From positions 1 through 64,000 of the forward strand of contig CBCTTQ010000002.1 in assembly GCA_965149945.1 (NCBI GenBank): a stretch of 64,000 bases of DNA, in the 5' to 3' direction. Under the pieces are notes generated by a model, which saw nothing but the letters and a program-made list of their open reading frames with translations, had not been told where the DNA came from and did no database searches. Below, in pieces: positions 40,490 to 49,957 of this stretch. Position 1 is the first letter of the stretch. Each line of letters begins with the position of its first letter. A program made the position numbers and the translations under genes. The stretch is from JAHZFN01 sp965149945 (GTDB taxonomy: Bacteria; Bacillota; Dehalobacteriia; UBA4068; UBA4997).

Positions 40490-41377
40490 CTATTTTTCAT
40501 CATTAGATATGCCTTTTAGGTATTTTTTTGTAAAATTGAGAAAAGCGCTGACCGTCGGGGAAACCGTCTGATTTTTTTTCCAAGCCAACACATTGTAGCT
40601 TTCCAATTTCGGCTGCAGCGGCACATACCGCATCCCGTCATATTGGCAATTCAGCTTTAACCCCAGCACTATGCCGATTTCCTGTTCTCCCAAAGCCGCC
40701 AAATTATAGAGCAGATTCCCACTGGCGCTCACTTGCAATTGTTCGGCGGAAGCGCCGAACCAATTGGCAATCTCCGTTTTTACCAAATCTCGCCGGGAAA
40801 AGATCAATGAACTTTGGGCCAAATCTCGCGGAGTGACAAAATCTCTTTCCGCCAAAGGAGAATCTTTCCGCACCCAAATACCCCATTCTTCGCTGTGGGG
40901 CATCCGCAAAAATTCATACTTGTCCACATCCACCGGCTCCAATAACAGCCCCATATCCAAAGTTCCCCGCTCTATGCGTTCTTTGATGTTGTCGGAATTT
41001 CCGCTGTATAGCTCATACTCCACTCCCGGGTGCTGCCGCTGAAAGGCAGCCATGATCGCCGCCAACAGACGGCTGTTTTGATACTCGCCGCTGCCGATGG
41101 CAATTTCTCCCGCCAAATTTTCTTCATATTTCAACTCGCGTTTGGTTTTTTCCGCCAAAGAAACCAGTTCCTGTGCCCGCCGGCGGAGCAGCATTCCTTC
41201 TTCTGTCAAACTGATGCTGTGATTTTTTCGCAGAAATAACTTGACGCCCAATTCTTCTTCCAGCTGCATCAGCTGTCGGGAAAGAGTAGGCTGCGTGATG
41301 TGGAGCAAAGCCGCCGCTCGCGTAATATTTTCTTCTCTGGCTACGGTCAAAAAATAAGTTAATACGCGCAATTCCAT
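40490..41377 (-). CDS. LysR-family regulator
   Basis: A 295-residue LysR-type regulator from the ATG at 41377 with a GGAGGAAG site. The helix-turn-helix is ENITRAAALLHITQPTLSRQ, followed by the dimer helix EEELGVKLFLRKNHSISL, and an effector domain from about residue 90. Relatives in this genomic context regulate YqhD-type dehydrogenases in response to aldehydes or redox stress. It lies directly upstream of the dehydrogenase on the same strand, 83 bases apart, an unusual arrangement as LysR genes are often divergent from their targets. Confidence 0.9.
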   Translation of the reverse strand: MELRVLTYFLTVAREENITRAAALLHITQPTLSRQLMQLEEELGVKLFLRKNHSISLTEEGMLLRRRAQELVSLAEKTKRELKYEENLAGEIAIGSGEYQNSRLLAAIMAAFQRQHPGVEYELYSGNSDNIKERIERGTLDMGLLLEPVDVDKYEFLRMPHSEEWGIWVRKDSPLAERDFVTPRDLAQSSLIFSRRDLVKTEIANWFGASAEQLQVSASGNLLYNLAALGEQEIGIVLGLKLNCQYDGMRYVPLQPKLESYNVLAWKKNQTVSPTVSAFLNFTKKYLKGISNDEK

Positions 41378-41464
41378 TCTTCTTCCTCCATATTCCGCAT
41401 AATATTCTTTCCTTTTTATTGTAGCATCCTTCTCTTTCAAAATCAATTATCACCGCAAAAACAA

Positions 41465-41499
41465 CCAAAGGAAACCGCCGGAGAACTTCCCCCGGCGGT
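41465..41499 (-). terminator. Terminator of the FtsX-type ABC operon
   Basis: ACCGCCGG (41474-41481) pairs with CCGGCGGT (41492-41499), followed on the minus strand by TTTCCTTT. It is downstream of the stop at 41523. Confidence 0.75.
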
Positions 41500-41522
41500 C
41501 TTTTCCCGCTCACACAATGCAC

Positions 41523-43985
41523 CTATTCACCGCTGCGTATACGATCAATCAAACTTTCCCGATGCACCCTTTTATTAATGATCGCGCTTACCGTCAACTG
41601 ACCGATGAGCAATACCGCCAACAACCCCAATGTTTCCCAAAGAGGATAATGATAAGCGGAAACACTCATGAAGCCATTGGCTTCCGCCCACAGGAAAATC
41701 AAATAACCCAAAAGATTTCCCAAAGAGAAGGATGCGACCAAAGTAACCAGAGTAAAGACCAAACCTTCTCCCGCCAGCATTTTGGAAAGCTGGCGATTTG
41801 AAAGACCGATAGCCTGCAAAACACCCAGTTCCCGTTTTCTGGTGACAATGCTGGTGATCATAGTATTGATTAAATTCATAAACCCGATGACCGCGATCAT
41901 AACTAAAATCACATACAGCGGATATTTAACCATATTTACAGACATGGCGCCGATTTCTATCTCCTCATCCCAAGCATAAAAACTGAAATGAGGATTGGCG
42001 TCCGCGATAGCACGCAGTTGGCTTTTGATTTCGTCGTAATGTTCTTCGTCTGTGTCTATGTAAATTCCGGAAATGGTATTAGATTGCAGACCCAGTTGAT
42101 TCCAAACTTCTTCCGGAATGAGGAACGCCCCGGAATCGTTATCATCCACGCTGGCAGTAATGGTAACAGTCAGGGGAATTTCCCGTTCTCCGTCCACAAT
42201 GACCAAAGGCACTTCTTCCCCGATTTCCAGCCCGTATTCCGCCATAAAAACATCGTTGCAGTAAATGGCTCCGTTTTCCCGCACCATCTGTGCATAATCC
42301 AAACTGCCCTGCTTCAGTTCTTCTTCAAACTTCGCCATCTGATCTTGGTTGAAATAGGAAAGGGTGCTTTTGTCGTTTTCAGCAAACAATTCAGAATCCA
42401 AATCCGACCCTACCAATACGGTCTGCTGAGGGAAGATGGCTTCTACTCCATCCATATCGTTCAACTGAGCCAAAAAATCATCGCTGAAATAATCCTGCGC
42501 CTGCAAAGAATCCAGGTTGTTTTCCGGATATGTCTCGTCATTGGTAGCATAATCCAGACTCAAAGAGAAATCTCCCATTAACACCTGTCTTCTGGCAATA
42601 TCTTCAGGATCCATGCTGTTCATCAACCCCGCCAAACTCATAAAGAGTACGCAACTGAGAGACATGGTCAACATGGTCACGATGGTACGGCGTTTGTTGC
42701 GGCCCAAATTAGCGCAAATCAAACGAAAAATCGTCACTTGTTCATTACCTTTTCGCAATTTGCCGCCGCGGCTGCTTTCCTGATAACGAATGGCTTCCAC
42801 AGGAGAAATTTTAGACGCCATTCGCATGGGTTTCAGTAAGGATAAATAAACGGTAATCAGCACAATAACCGCCGCGGCCAGCAATATCGCCCAGGAAAAC
42901 ATGTGATATTCTTCAATGGGCGCCGCGTTCACATTATTGTCTGCCAGAGCGCCCATCACCCGAGGAAAGGCAATGTACGGAATCAAATATCCCAATATTA
43001 TGCCTAAGGGAACGGCGATCGAAGACTCCAACATTCCTTCTGCCAGCAGCATTCGTTTTATTTGTTTTTTAGAAGCTCCCAGCGCTTTCAATTTGCCGAT
43101 CTCCTGCACATCGGTAATGACACCCACATAATAAATGCTGTAAATGACAACGCCGGCAAAAAAGATGATCAGCAAAGCGATGCCGCCCACAATTCCCTTC
43201 ATTTCCGTACCTGGATCGGTCATAGTCATCAAATATTCTCGATTTAACGTCACATCCCGCTCCAAATCACAGCCGATATCCGTCGCCATTTCATTGACGC
43301 GAGCTTCCATCTCGTCATAATTCAGGCTTTCTTCTCCGGTCACACGCACCTGCACGGAATAATTCCGCTCCGAAGCAGGCAAAAATTCCTCCACCAAAGC
43401 TTCGGAAACATGGGCGCCCCAGGCCAGGCGGTCTTCACTGATTCCTTCCAGCTTACTTAAATCCACACTGCTGATTAGACCGCAAATGGTGAAAGTTCGC
43501 GTTACCATCTCTCCCTCTCCCTGAGGACGGAACGTAATGGTGACGGTGTTGCCGATTTGGGGTTCTACACCCATTCGTTCAAAAAACGCCGCCGAACTGC
43601 AAATCTCATCAGCGGTCCGCGGTTCGTGTCCTTCCAGCAAATTGCCTACACCGAAAGTCAACCCTTCTTTTAAAACGGAAGAACAAGTCAAAAAGCCGTC
43701 CATTTTTTCATATTCAATGGTAGCAAAGATCTCATTAGTCTGCGCCGCTTCCAAATCTACATGATGCCTTAAGGCCTCCACCTGCTCCCCATCCAGATTT
43801 TGGAAGGTAGCATGCATATTGCCCTGCCAAGCAGCCTGCTGTTGCTGCATATCCAATAACCCGATGGCGGAAGTTCCCAATCCCGTCAAAAGCATGGTGG
43901 TCAGCATAATGGCGGCCACCGTCAAAAAAGTGCGACTTTTGTTGTAACGGATTCTGCTTTTTGCCAATTTCCCAACAGATCCCAT
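41523..43985 (-). CDS. ABC transporter permease, FtsX/MacB type
   Basis: An 820-residue permease with an N-terminal span (about 20-40), a first FtsX domain with three spans (about 270-390), a second single span (about 440-460), an extracellular domain of about 230 residues, and a last FtsX block with three spans (about 700-810), including RKRELGVLQAIGLSNRQLSK. The layout is the larger duplicated MacB/YknZ-like type in Gram-positives. Such permeases with a LolD-like ATPase respond to antimicrobial peptides or export lipopeptides. The gene starts 1 base after the ATPase gene ends, and a two-component system is upstream. Function is by family. Confidence 0.87.
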   Translation of the reverse strand: MGSVGKLAKSRIRYNKSRTFLTVAAIMLTTMLLTGLGTSAIGLLDMQQQQAAWQGNMHATFQNLDGEQVEALRHHVDLEAAQTNEIFATIEYEKMDGFLTCSSVLKEGLTFGVGNLLEGHEPRTADEICSSAAFFERMGVEPQIGNTVTITFRPQGEGEMVTRTFTICGLISSVDLSKLEGISEDRLAWGAHVSEALVEEFLPASERNYSVQVRVTGEESLNYDEMEARVNEMATDIGCDLERDVTLNREYLMTMTDPGTEMKGIVGGIALLIIFFAGVVIYSIYYVGVITDVQEIGKLKALGASKKQIKRMLLAEGMLESSIAVPLGIILGYLIPYIAFPRVMGALADNNVNAAPIEEYHMFSWAILLAAAVIVLITVYLSLLKPMRMASKISPVEAIRYQESSRGGKLRKGNEQVTIFRLICANLGRNKRRTIVTMLTMSLSCVLFMSLAGLMNSMDPEDIARRQVLMGDFSLSLDYATNDETYPENNLDSLQAQDYFSDDFLAQLNDMDGVEAIFPQQTVLVGSDLDSELFAENDKSTLSYFNQDQMAKFEEELKQGSLDYAQMVRENGAIYCNDVFMAEYGLEIGEEVPLVIVDGEREIPLTVTITASVDDNDSGAFLIPEEVWNQLGLQSNTISGIYIDTDEEHYDEIKSQLRAIADANPHFSFYAWDEEIEIGAMSVNMVKYPLYVILVMIAVIGFMNLINTMITSIVTRKRELGVLQAIGLSNRQLSKMLAGEGLVFTLVTLVASFSLGNLLGYLIFLWAEANGFMSVSAYHYPLWETLGLLAVLLIGQLTVSAIINKRVHRESLIDRIRSGE

Positions 43986-43986
43986 G

Positions 43987-44655
43987 TTATCTCACCACCC
44001 TGCCGTCTTCCAAAACAACGATTCGGTCCGCCATCTGCGCGATTTCCTCATTATGAGTAATCACTACCAAAGTCTGCCCGTATTTTTTCGCCGATAATTT
44101 CAGCAAAGCCATTACTTCATCCCCGGTTTTGCTGTCCAGATTTCCCGTAGGCTCGTCCGCCAAAACAATGGAAGGTTTTGCGGCAAGCGCGCGGGCAATG
44201 GCCGTGCGTTGCTGCTGCCCGCCGGAAAGAGTGTTGGGAAGATTGCGCGTTTTGTTCTCTAAGCCCAATGTCCGCACAATATCCTGCACATATGCCCGAT
44301 CCACCGCCCGTTTATCCAGACCCAACGGCAACACAATATTTTCCCAAACATTGAGAGAAGGCACCAAATTAAAAGCTTGAAAAACAAAGCCGATTTTGCG
44401 GCGGCGAATCACCGCCAATTCTTCTTCGGAAAAGCCGGCGATGTTTTTACCGTCCACCCAAACTTCTCCTGCGGTCGGTCGGTCCAACGCTCCCAGCAAA
44501 TGCAGCAGGGTGGATTTTCCGCTGCCTGATTTACCGATAATGGTCACAAACTCTCCCTGTTGAATTCTCAAATTCACATGATCCACGGCCCTGACCAAGT
44601 TTTCATCAGCGCCGTAAAACTTACAGAGTTGCTTCGTTTCCAAAATAGGATTCAT
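43987..44655 (-). CDS. ABC transporter ATPase, LolD/MacB type
   Basis: A 222-residue ATPase with Walker A GKSGSGKST, signature LSGGQQQRTAIARALA and Walker B IVLADEPTGNLDSKTG, all typical of the LolD/MacB/YknY group that partners FtsX-type permeases. The ATG at 44655 has a GAAGGAG site with eight bases spacing; a GTG at 44664 overlaps that site. Four CTTAC elements lie upstream, so it is probably controlled by the response regulator at 46209. Confidence 0.92.
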   Translation of the reverse strand: MNPILETKQLCKFYGADENLVRAVDHVNLRIQQGEFVTIIGKSGSGKSTLLHLLGALDRPTAGEVWVDGKNIAGFSEEELAVIRRRKIGFVFQAFNLVPSLNVWENIVLPLGLDKRAVDRAYVQDIVRTLGLENKTRNLPNTLSGGQQQRTAIARALAAKPSIVLADEPTGNLDSKTGDEVMALLKLSAKKYGQTLVVITHNEEIAQMADRIVVLEDGRVVR

Positions 44656-44718
44656 TTCATTCACTCCTTCGACAATGTATTCGTTTCCCTTTCGATACTC
44701 TCATCATACACCCCGTTT

Positions 44719-44757
44719 CTTACGTTTCTCTTACAAACATTCTTACACTTTTCTTAC
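44719..44757 (-). promoter_or_regulatory. Four CTTAC (GTAAG) repeats before the ABC operon
   Basis: CTTAC occurs at 44719, 44730, 44742 and 44753, spacing 11, 12 and 11 bp; on the minus strand they read GTAAGA. This is the layout of tandem OmpR-family response regulator sites, and the same TAAG core recurs before the other ABC operon at 30485. The rest of 44758-44945 holds no gene. Confidence 0.65.
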
Positions 44758-44945
44758 ATCGTGTTAGAAATGACCAAACAAGCCTTTCCTATGTAAAAAA
44801 AACAGACTTCGCCGCGCCCTCTGCTAAAGAGTTCGAACAAAGCCTGTCGAATAAATTTCAGTTTTCCCAATGGAAATCCTCTGTAAAAAATGCCGTAAAA
44901 ACAGATTTAGCAGGGTGTCTTTCCATATTTTAACATATTTTCGAG

Positions 44946-44955
44946 GGGGGGGGGG
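44946..44955. repeat. Run of ten G next to the kinase stop codon
   Basis: A G10 run lies directly after (on the minus strand) the stop of the histidine kinase gene at 44956. Length change would not alter the kinase protein unless the stop is read through. It could affect transcript end, or be a sequencing-length error. Confidence 0.9.
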
Positions 44956-46212
44956 TCAAGGGATTTTGTCTGTTTTTTTAAGACTTTCTTTTAATAAAGG
45001 CAACTGCACTACAAAAACACTGCCCTTCTCTTTTCCCTCTTTCACAGTAACCGTGCCGCCTTGCTCTTCTAGAATTTTGCGACACAAATACAAACCCACA
45101 CCAGTGCCCTCTTTTTCCCGCACCGCTTTGTTGCCGCCCCGATAAAACCTTTGGAAAATCAAATTTCGTTCGGCGGCGGGGATTCCGATCCCCCTATCCG
45201 CCACCTCCAACCGCGCGAATTGATATCGCTCCTGCACAGATAAATGAATTTCCGATCCGGCAGGACTATATTTGATTCCGTTATCCAACAGATTGGCAAT
45301 GGCTTCCACTGTCCATTTTTTATCCAGGTACAACATCAAATCGGAAAAAGGTTCCGTCACCAAAGTAATGTTCTTGCGCTTTCCCTTGGGGTACACCGTA
45401 TTCACAGCCCCGATCAAAAGTTCCCCCATCGTGACTGCTTCCCTGTGCAATGTGATCAATCCCGTTTCCAGACGGGAAATCTGAATCAAAGAAGCCGTTA
45501 ATTCTTCTAAACGGCGTACCTGATTTTGAATTCGCCCTTGAAATTCTTCTTTTTCGTTCGGATCTTCCGCTTCCCAATACATTTGTAAACATGTTTGTAA
45601 AGCGCTCAAAGGCGTTTTTAATTGATGCGAAAGATCTGTCACCAAAGTCTTTGTATTGTCCCGTTCCGCCTCCAAATCTTCCGTTTTCAAACGCAGCCGC
45701 TCTCCCAGCTTGCGCAGTTCATCTCCGGATAAAAAACCTTCCAAATCCCGCCAGCGTTCTTCTTCGTTTAACACACGATAATCATCGGAAAGAAAATGAT
45801 CCAAAAGGTACACCACCGCCTCTTCCCGCTGTTTTTGCTTTTTCCAAACCCGATAAAGAAAAGCATAACCGCCTAATAATGCCGTTGCCGCAAACACCCC
45901 TAAAATCGCCCAAAACGCTTCTCGTATCTGCCGCGCATTTGTCGTTTGCCACAGACTTTCCTCCATGCCGTATCCATATTTCGCCAAAAAATCAGCGCCG
46001 GTTTCCTGACGTTGGTGTTCCCGCTCCAAAACACCTTCCATCAAAGCCGTCTCCGCTTCAGGATATTCCGATAATACTGCCCCCGCGATATTTTGCACAG
46101 TGAAAATTTCCGTACGCTGAACTTCTTTCAGCAGCTGAATGCCCAAAACACCCAACACCGCCGTAAGGAAGAGCACCGCCAATGTAAACAACACCACCGT
46201 TTTCTTTTTCAT
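44956..46212 (-). CDS. Sensor histidine kinase of the FtsX-linked two-component system
   Basis: A 418-residue kinase. Two membrane spans (about 5-25 and 115-135) enclose an outer domain of about 90 residues. The kinase core has H-box LVTDLSHQLKTPLSALQT, N-box IANLLDNGIKYSPAGS, DRGIGIP and GTGVGLYLCRKILEEQGG. The ATG at 46212 overlaps the response regulator stop as ATGA, which fixes the start. It is unlike Bce-type kinases with a nearly absent outer domain. Expected to sense a cell envelope stress or peptide and switch on the transporter downstream. Confidence 0.92.
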   Translation of the reverse strand: MKKKTVVLFTLAVLFLTAVLGVLGIQLLKEVQRTEIFTVQNIAGAVLSEYPEAETALMEGVLEREHQRQETGADFLAKYGYGMEESLWQTTNARQIREAFWAILGVFAATALLGGYAFLYRVWKKQKQREEAVVYLLDHFLSDDYRVLNEEERWRDLEGFLSGDELRKLGERLRLKTEDLEAERDNTKTLVTDLSHQLKTPLSALQTCLQMYWEAEDPNEKEEFQGRIQNQVRRLEELTASLIQISRLETGLITLHREAVTMGELLIGAVNTVYPKGKRKNITLVTEPFSDLMLYLDKKWTVEAIANLLDNGIKYSPAGSEIHLSVQERYQFARLEVADRGIGIPAAERNLIFQRFYRGGNKAVREKEGTGVGLYLCRKILEEQGGTVTVKEGKEKGSVFVVQLPLLKESLKKTDKIP

Positions 46213-46898
46213 TTCCCACAATCCTTTTCCCAACGATAGCCCAATCCCCGCACATTTTTGATAAATTTCGGGTGAGAGGGATCCTCTTCGATTTTTTCCC
46301 GCAAACGGCGAATATTTACCGCCACCGTATTATCATCCACAAAATGACCGTCCATATCCCATACCGCCTCTAAAAGTTGATTTTTGGACAGCACCCGTAA
46401 GGGATTTTGCATAAAACAAGTCAGCAACTTTAACTCATTGGCAGTAAGATTCAAAGGGACGCCTGCCTTTTCCGCCCGTTGCTCCGCCAAATACAACCGA
46501 ATGTTTCCGGAGATGATTTTCTCCGCTTCCCGCCGCGGACGCCGTTTCATAATGGCGTTCACCTTGGAGATCAAAACCATCAAAGAAAAAGGCTTGGTCA
46601 GATAATCATCCGCCCCCGCTTCGTATCCGTTTACCATATCAATTTCCGTATCCAACGCAGTCAAAAACAAAAACAGCGTATCGCTCTGCCGCCGCACCCA
46701 AACGCAAAAATCCAAACCGTTGCCGTCGGGCAAACCGATATCACAAATAATCAAATCAGGAGTTTCCCGCATATAGCTCCTTTTTGCCTCCGCCAAAGAA
46801 AAAGCGCTCCGTACCGCATACCCCTCTTTGCTTAATTTCAAACTGACGGCTCTGTTTAAACTGTCATCATCTTCCACTAATAAAATTCTCTTGCCCAT
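46209..46898 (-). CDS. OmpR-family response regulator
   Basis: A 229-residue regulator. Receiver: LVEDDDSL (acidic pair), IICDIGLPDGNG (phosphorylated Asp) and LTKPFSLMVL (Lys). DNA-binding winged helix: LTANELKLLTCFMQNPLRVL with HFVDDNTVAVNIRRLREKIE. It heads the TCS pair, overlapping the kinase by 4 bases. Targets are likely the GTAAG repeats at 44719-44757 in front of the ABC genes. Confidence 0.92.
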   Translation of the reverse strand: MGKRILLVEDDDSLNRAVSLKLSKEGYAVRSAFSLAEAKRSYMRETPDLIICDIGLPDGNGLDFCVWVRRQSDTLFLFLTALDTEIDMVNGYEAGADDYLTKPFSLMVLISKVNAIMKRRPRREAEKIISGNIRLYLAEQRAEKAGVPLNLTANELKLLTCFMQNPLRVLSKNQLLEAVWDMDGHFVDDNTVAVNIRRLREKIEEDPSHPKFIKNVRGLGYRWEKDCGK

Positions 46899-47217
46899 CC
46901 TTCTCCCCCTTTCGCTAAATCTAGCTTCATTATATACAGATCGCCTCGGAAAAACAACTTTGCTGTTTCTCCTGTCCTAACTCACTCCGTCTGTCTAAAA
47001 AAAAAATCAGACTGTTTAAACAAAAGAACAGCCCCCACACTGTCTTTTCCTAAACAAGCCTGAAATTTTTAACATGCCTATTTTATCATATTCTTCCGAA
47101 TTTTGCAATCCACAATTTCCATTTTCCCTCTTTTTTCCCGATTTTCCTTCCTTTTTTCACAATTCCCTTTGGTTCGGTTCTTATTACGCGCGTTATCAAA
47201 AAAGCTTGATAATAAAC
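46899..47217. other. Intergenic region without a supported gene
   Basis: Low-complexity AT- and pyrimidine-rich sequence upstream of the response regulator gene. An 8-bp palindrome GTTTAAAC near 47016 is the only obvious structure. Short overlapping frames here look like chance. Confidence 0.5.
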
Positions 47218-47250
47218 AAGAAGCCACGGAAATCTCCGCGGCTTCTTGCG
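47218..47250 (-). terminator. Terminator of the clpC operon
   Basis: CAAGAAGCCACGG at 47218-47230 pairs with CCGCGGCTTCTTG at 47236-47248, with one mismatch; T-rich sequence follows on the minus strand. Confidence 0.8.
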
Positions 47251-47309
47251 AAAAGGGGAATATTGAATCAATGCGTGTCCCAAAGGACAAAATGAACTTC
47301 TTAGCAGAA

Positions 47310-49826
47310 TTATTCATTTTCGGACGCATTGTCTGCATCATTCGCAGACTCCGTCGCCTCTTCGGCAACGGTTTCCGTTTCTGCAGGCAGCTGATCATCA
47401 TGGGGAACTGTATCAAAACAAATTTTATCTCCCGCCGCGTAAGCGTAGACAGTATCTCCCGCTTTAAAATTCTGTGCCAGAATGCCTTCGGACAGAGGAT
47501 CTTCCATCAAGCGCAAAATCGCCCGACGTAACGGTCTCGCTCCATAGTTGACGTCGAATCCTTCTTTGCCGAGAATACCTAACACACCGTCAGATACCTT
47601 CAGTGTCAACTCCTGATCTTTCATCCGTTTACACAGTTCATTTACCATCAGTTTGGCGATGGATCTGATTTCAGAATCCTGCAAACTGTGAAATACCAGA
47701 ATATCATCAATACGGTTAATGAATTCGGGGCGGAAAGCCTTTTTCACGGTTTCCATCACCCGTTCCTTCATTTTTTCATATTCATCCCCGCCTTTTTCTT
47801 CTTTTTTAGCGGTACCGAATCCCATTACCACCTGATTTTTAATAGTAGACGCGCCCAAGTTGGATGTCATGATGATCACCGTATTGCGGAAATCCACCGT
47901 TCTGCCTTTGCCATCGGTCAAACGACCGTCTTCCAAAATCTGCAACAAAATGTTAAATACATCGGGGTGGGCTTTTTCAATTTCATCCAACAACAACACA
48001 CTATAGGGACGTCTGCGAACCGCTTCGGTCAACTGACCGCCTTCATCGTAACCTACATAGCCCGGAGGGGCGCCGACTAAACGAGAAACGGTGTGTTTTT
48101 CCATATATTCGCTCATATCCAAGCGAATCATAGCGTCTTCCGTACCGAAGAGGGCTTCCGCCAAAGCTTTGGCAAGCTCGGTTTTGCCCACACCGGTGGG
48201 ACCCAGGAAAATGAAAGAACCGATAGGGCGTTTGGGATCTTTCAATCCTGCTCTGCCCCGACGAACCGCTCTGGAAACTTCCGTAACCGCTTCATCTTGT
48301 CCGATGACTCTGGCATGAAGTACATTTTCCAAATTCAGCAATCTGTCCATTTCTTCCTGCTGCAGTTTAGATACGGGGATACCGCTCCAATTAGACAATA
48401 CACTGCAAATTTCGTTTTCGTCCACTTCGGTCTTTTTATCGGAATGGTTCTTTTTCCATTCTTCACGCTTTTCTTCCAATTGCCGTTTGATCTTCTGCTC
48501 TTCATCCCGCCATTTCGCGGCTTCTTCAAAGTTCTGCTGCGCTACAGCGGCTTCTTTTTCTTTGTTGGCATTGGCCAGCTGATTTTCCAAATTTCGCAAA
48601 TCCACCGGCGCCGTTTTCCCTTCCAACTGTACTTTCGCGGCTGCTTCATCGATCAAATCAATGGCTTTATCCGGCAAATACCGATCCGGCAAATATCGAG
48701 TAGAAAGTTTCACCGCGGCTTCAATGGCTTCTTCGGTAATTTTGACACCATGATGGGCTTCATATTTATCCTTCAAACCCTTCAAAATCTGAATGGCTTC
48801 CTCTTCACTGGGTTCATTGACCATAACCGGCTGGAACCGCCGTTCCAAAGCGGCGTCCTTTTCAATGTGTTTCCGATATTCGTCCACCGTAGTCGCGCCG
48901 ACACATTGCAGCTCTCCTCGCGCCAGTTTGGGTTTGAGGATGTTGGCGGCGTCCATCGCGCCTTCCGCGGCGCCGGCGCCCACCAGCGTATGCAGTTCAT
49001 CAATGAACAAAATAACATCTCGGCTTTCGGTAATTTCATCCATCACCTTCTGCAGCCGTTCCTCAAAATCGCCTCGATATTTGGCGCCCGCCAACATAGA
49101 GGACAAATCCAGCGCGATGACCCGTTTTTTGAGCAAGGTGTCCGGTACATCTCCGGCCACAATCTTCTGCGCCAAACCTTCCACAATAGCAGTCTTCCCA
49201 ACACCGGGCTCCCCGATTAAAACAGGATTATTTTTGGTACGGCGGCTCAAAATCTGGATTACTCGCTGAATTTCCTTATCACGGCCTACAACGGGATCCA
49301 AACCGTCTTTTTTGGCGATGGCAGTCAAATCGCGACCGAATTCATCCAGAGATTTCTTTTTGCCGCCCTTTTGATGGGATTCTACCGACTGTCCGGACTG
49401 GTTGACCATCTTGTAACCCAAAGCCGCCATTACTTCAGAAATCACATCCTGCGATGTAAAGCCCTGATCCGCCAACCAATCTTTAGCGGCGCCGTCTACC
49501 TGTACCGTACCGATCAACAAATGCTCCGTACCAACATCGTTAACATGCAGCTGCATAGCGATACCGCGCGCTTCCTGAAGCGCCTGCTTGCATTCAACAG
49601 ATAATTCCGGAGTTGTCACGCCGCTGTGCTGGTCCCGCAAACCGGCAGCCACATCCTGAGAAGTTATATTCAGCTTTGCCAAAACCGACGCGCCCACACT
49701 GCCTTCCATACTGGCGACGGACCAGAGAAAATGCAATGTATTGACTTCGGGATAATGATATTCTTTGGCGATTCTTGCCGCTCGATTGATACATTCTTTC
49801 GCTCTTTGCGTATACATATTGCTCAT
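47310..49826 (-). CDS. clpC: ATP-dependent Clp protease ATPase subunit ClpC
   Basis: An 838-residue AAA+ unfoldase. The N domain (1-150) is followed by the first ATPase with Walker A at 205-212 (GEPGVGKT), a UVR-bearing middle region (EKEAAVAQQNFEEAAKWRDE, about 430-460) and a second ATPase with GPTGVGKT near residue 540, then the ClpP-docking part. A UVR motif and operon order show ClpC rather than ClpB or ClpE. It unfolds proteins, including those marked by arginine phosphorylation, for ClpP. GAGGTG precedes the ATG. It is the last gene of the ctsR operon, repressed by CtsR. Confidence 0.97.
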   Translation of the reverse strand: MSNMYTQRAKECINRAARIAKEYHYPEVNTLHFLWSVASMEGSVGASVLAKLNITSQDVAAGLRDQHSGVTTPELSVECKQALQEARGIAMQLHVNDVGTEHLLIGTVQVDGAAKDWLADQGFTSQDVISEVMAALGYKMVNQSGQSVESHQKGGKKKSLDEFGRDLTAIAKKDGLDPVVGRDKEIQRVIQILSRRTKNNPVLIGEPGVGKTAIVEGLAQKIVAGDVPDTLLKKRVIALDLSSMLAGAKYRGDFEERLQKVMDEITESRDVILFIDELHTLVGAGAAEGAMDAANILKPKLARGELQCVGATTVDEYRKHIEKDAALERRFQPVMVNEPSEEEAIQILKGLKDKYEAHHGVKITEEAIEAAVKLSTRYLPDRYLPDKAIDLIDEAAAKVQLEGKTAPVDLRNLENQLANANKEKEAAVAQQNFEEAAKWRDEEQKIKRQLEEKREEWKKNHSDKKTEVDENEICSVLSNWSGIPVSKLQQEEMDRLLNLENVLHARVIGQDEAVTEVSRAVRRGRAGLKDPKRPIGSFIFLGPTGVGKTELAKALAEALFGTEDAMIRLDMSEYMEKHTVSRLVGAPPGYVGYDEGGQLTEAVRRRPYSVLLLDEIEKAHPDVFNILLQILEDGRLTDGKGRTVDFRNTVIIMTSNLGASTIKNQVVMGFGTAKKEEKGGDEYEKMKERVMETVKKAFRPEFINRIDDILVFHSLQDSEIRSIAKLMVNELCKRMKDQELTLKVSDGVLGILGKEGFDVNYGARPLRRAILRLMEDPLSEGILAQNFKAGDTVYAYAAGDKICFDTVPHDDQLPAETETVAEEATESANDADNASENE

Positions 49827-49957
49827 AATCTCACCTCATTTACTGATGCCGCGCATCAAATTTTTCCACAATAGATTGTTCTTACCTTTTCGTTAGCCGA
49901 CTTACCGCCGGTGAAAGTTCTCTTTTTTCTTTCCTATTATTTTTTGATAAATATTTT

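Noticed and set aside
44956..46212. Bce-type intramembrane-sensing kinase
   Set aside because: There are about 90 residues between the two spans, too many for the Bce type, and the permease is a larger MacB-like protein.
48093..49220. Long plus-strand reading frame of 375 codons opposite clpC
   Set aside because: It is the complement of the strongly conserved clpC gene, has no ribosome binding site, and gives a product without recognisable domain.
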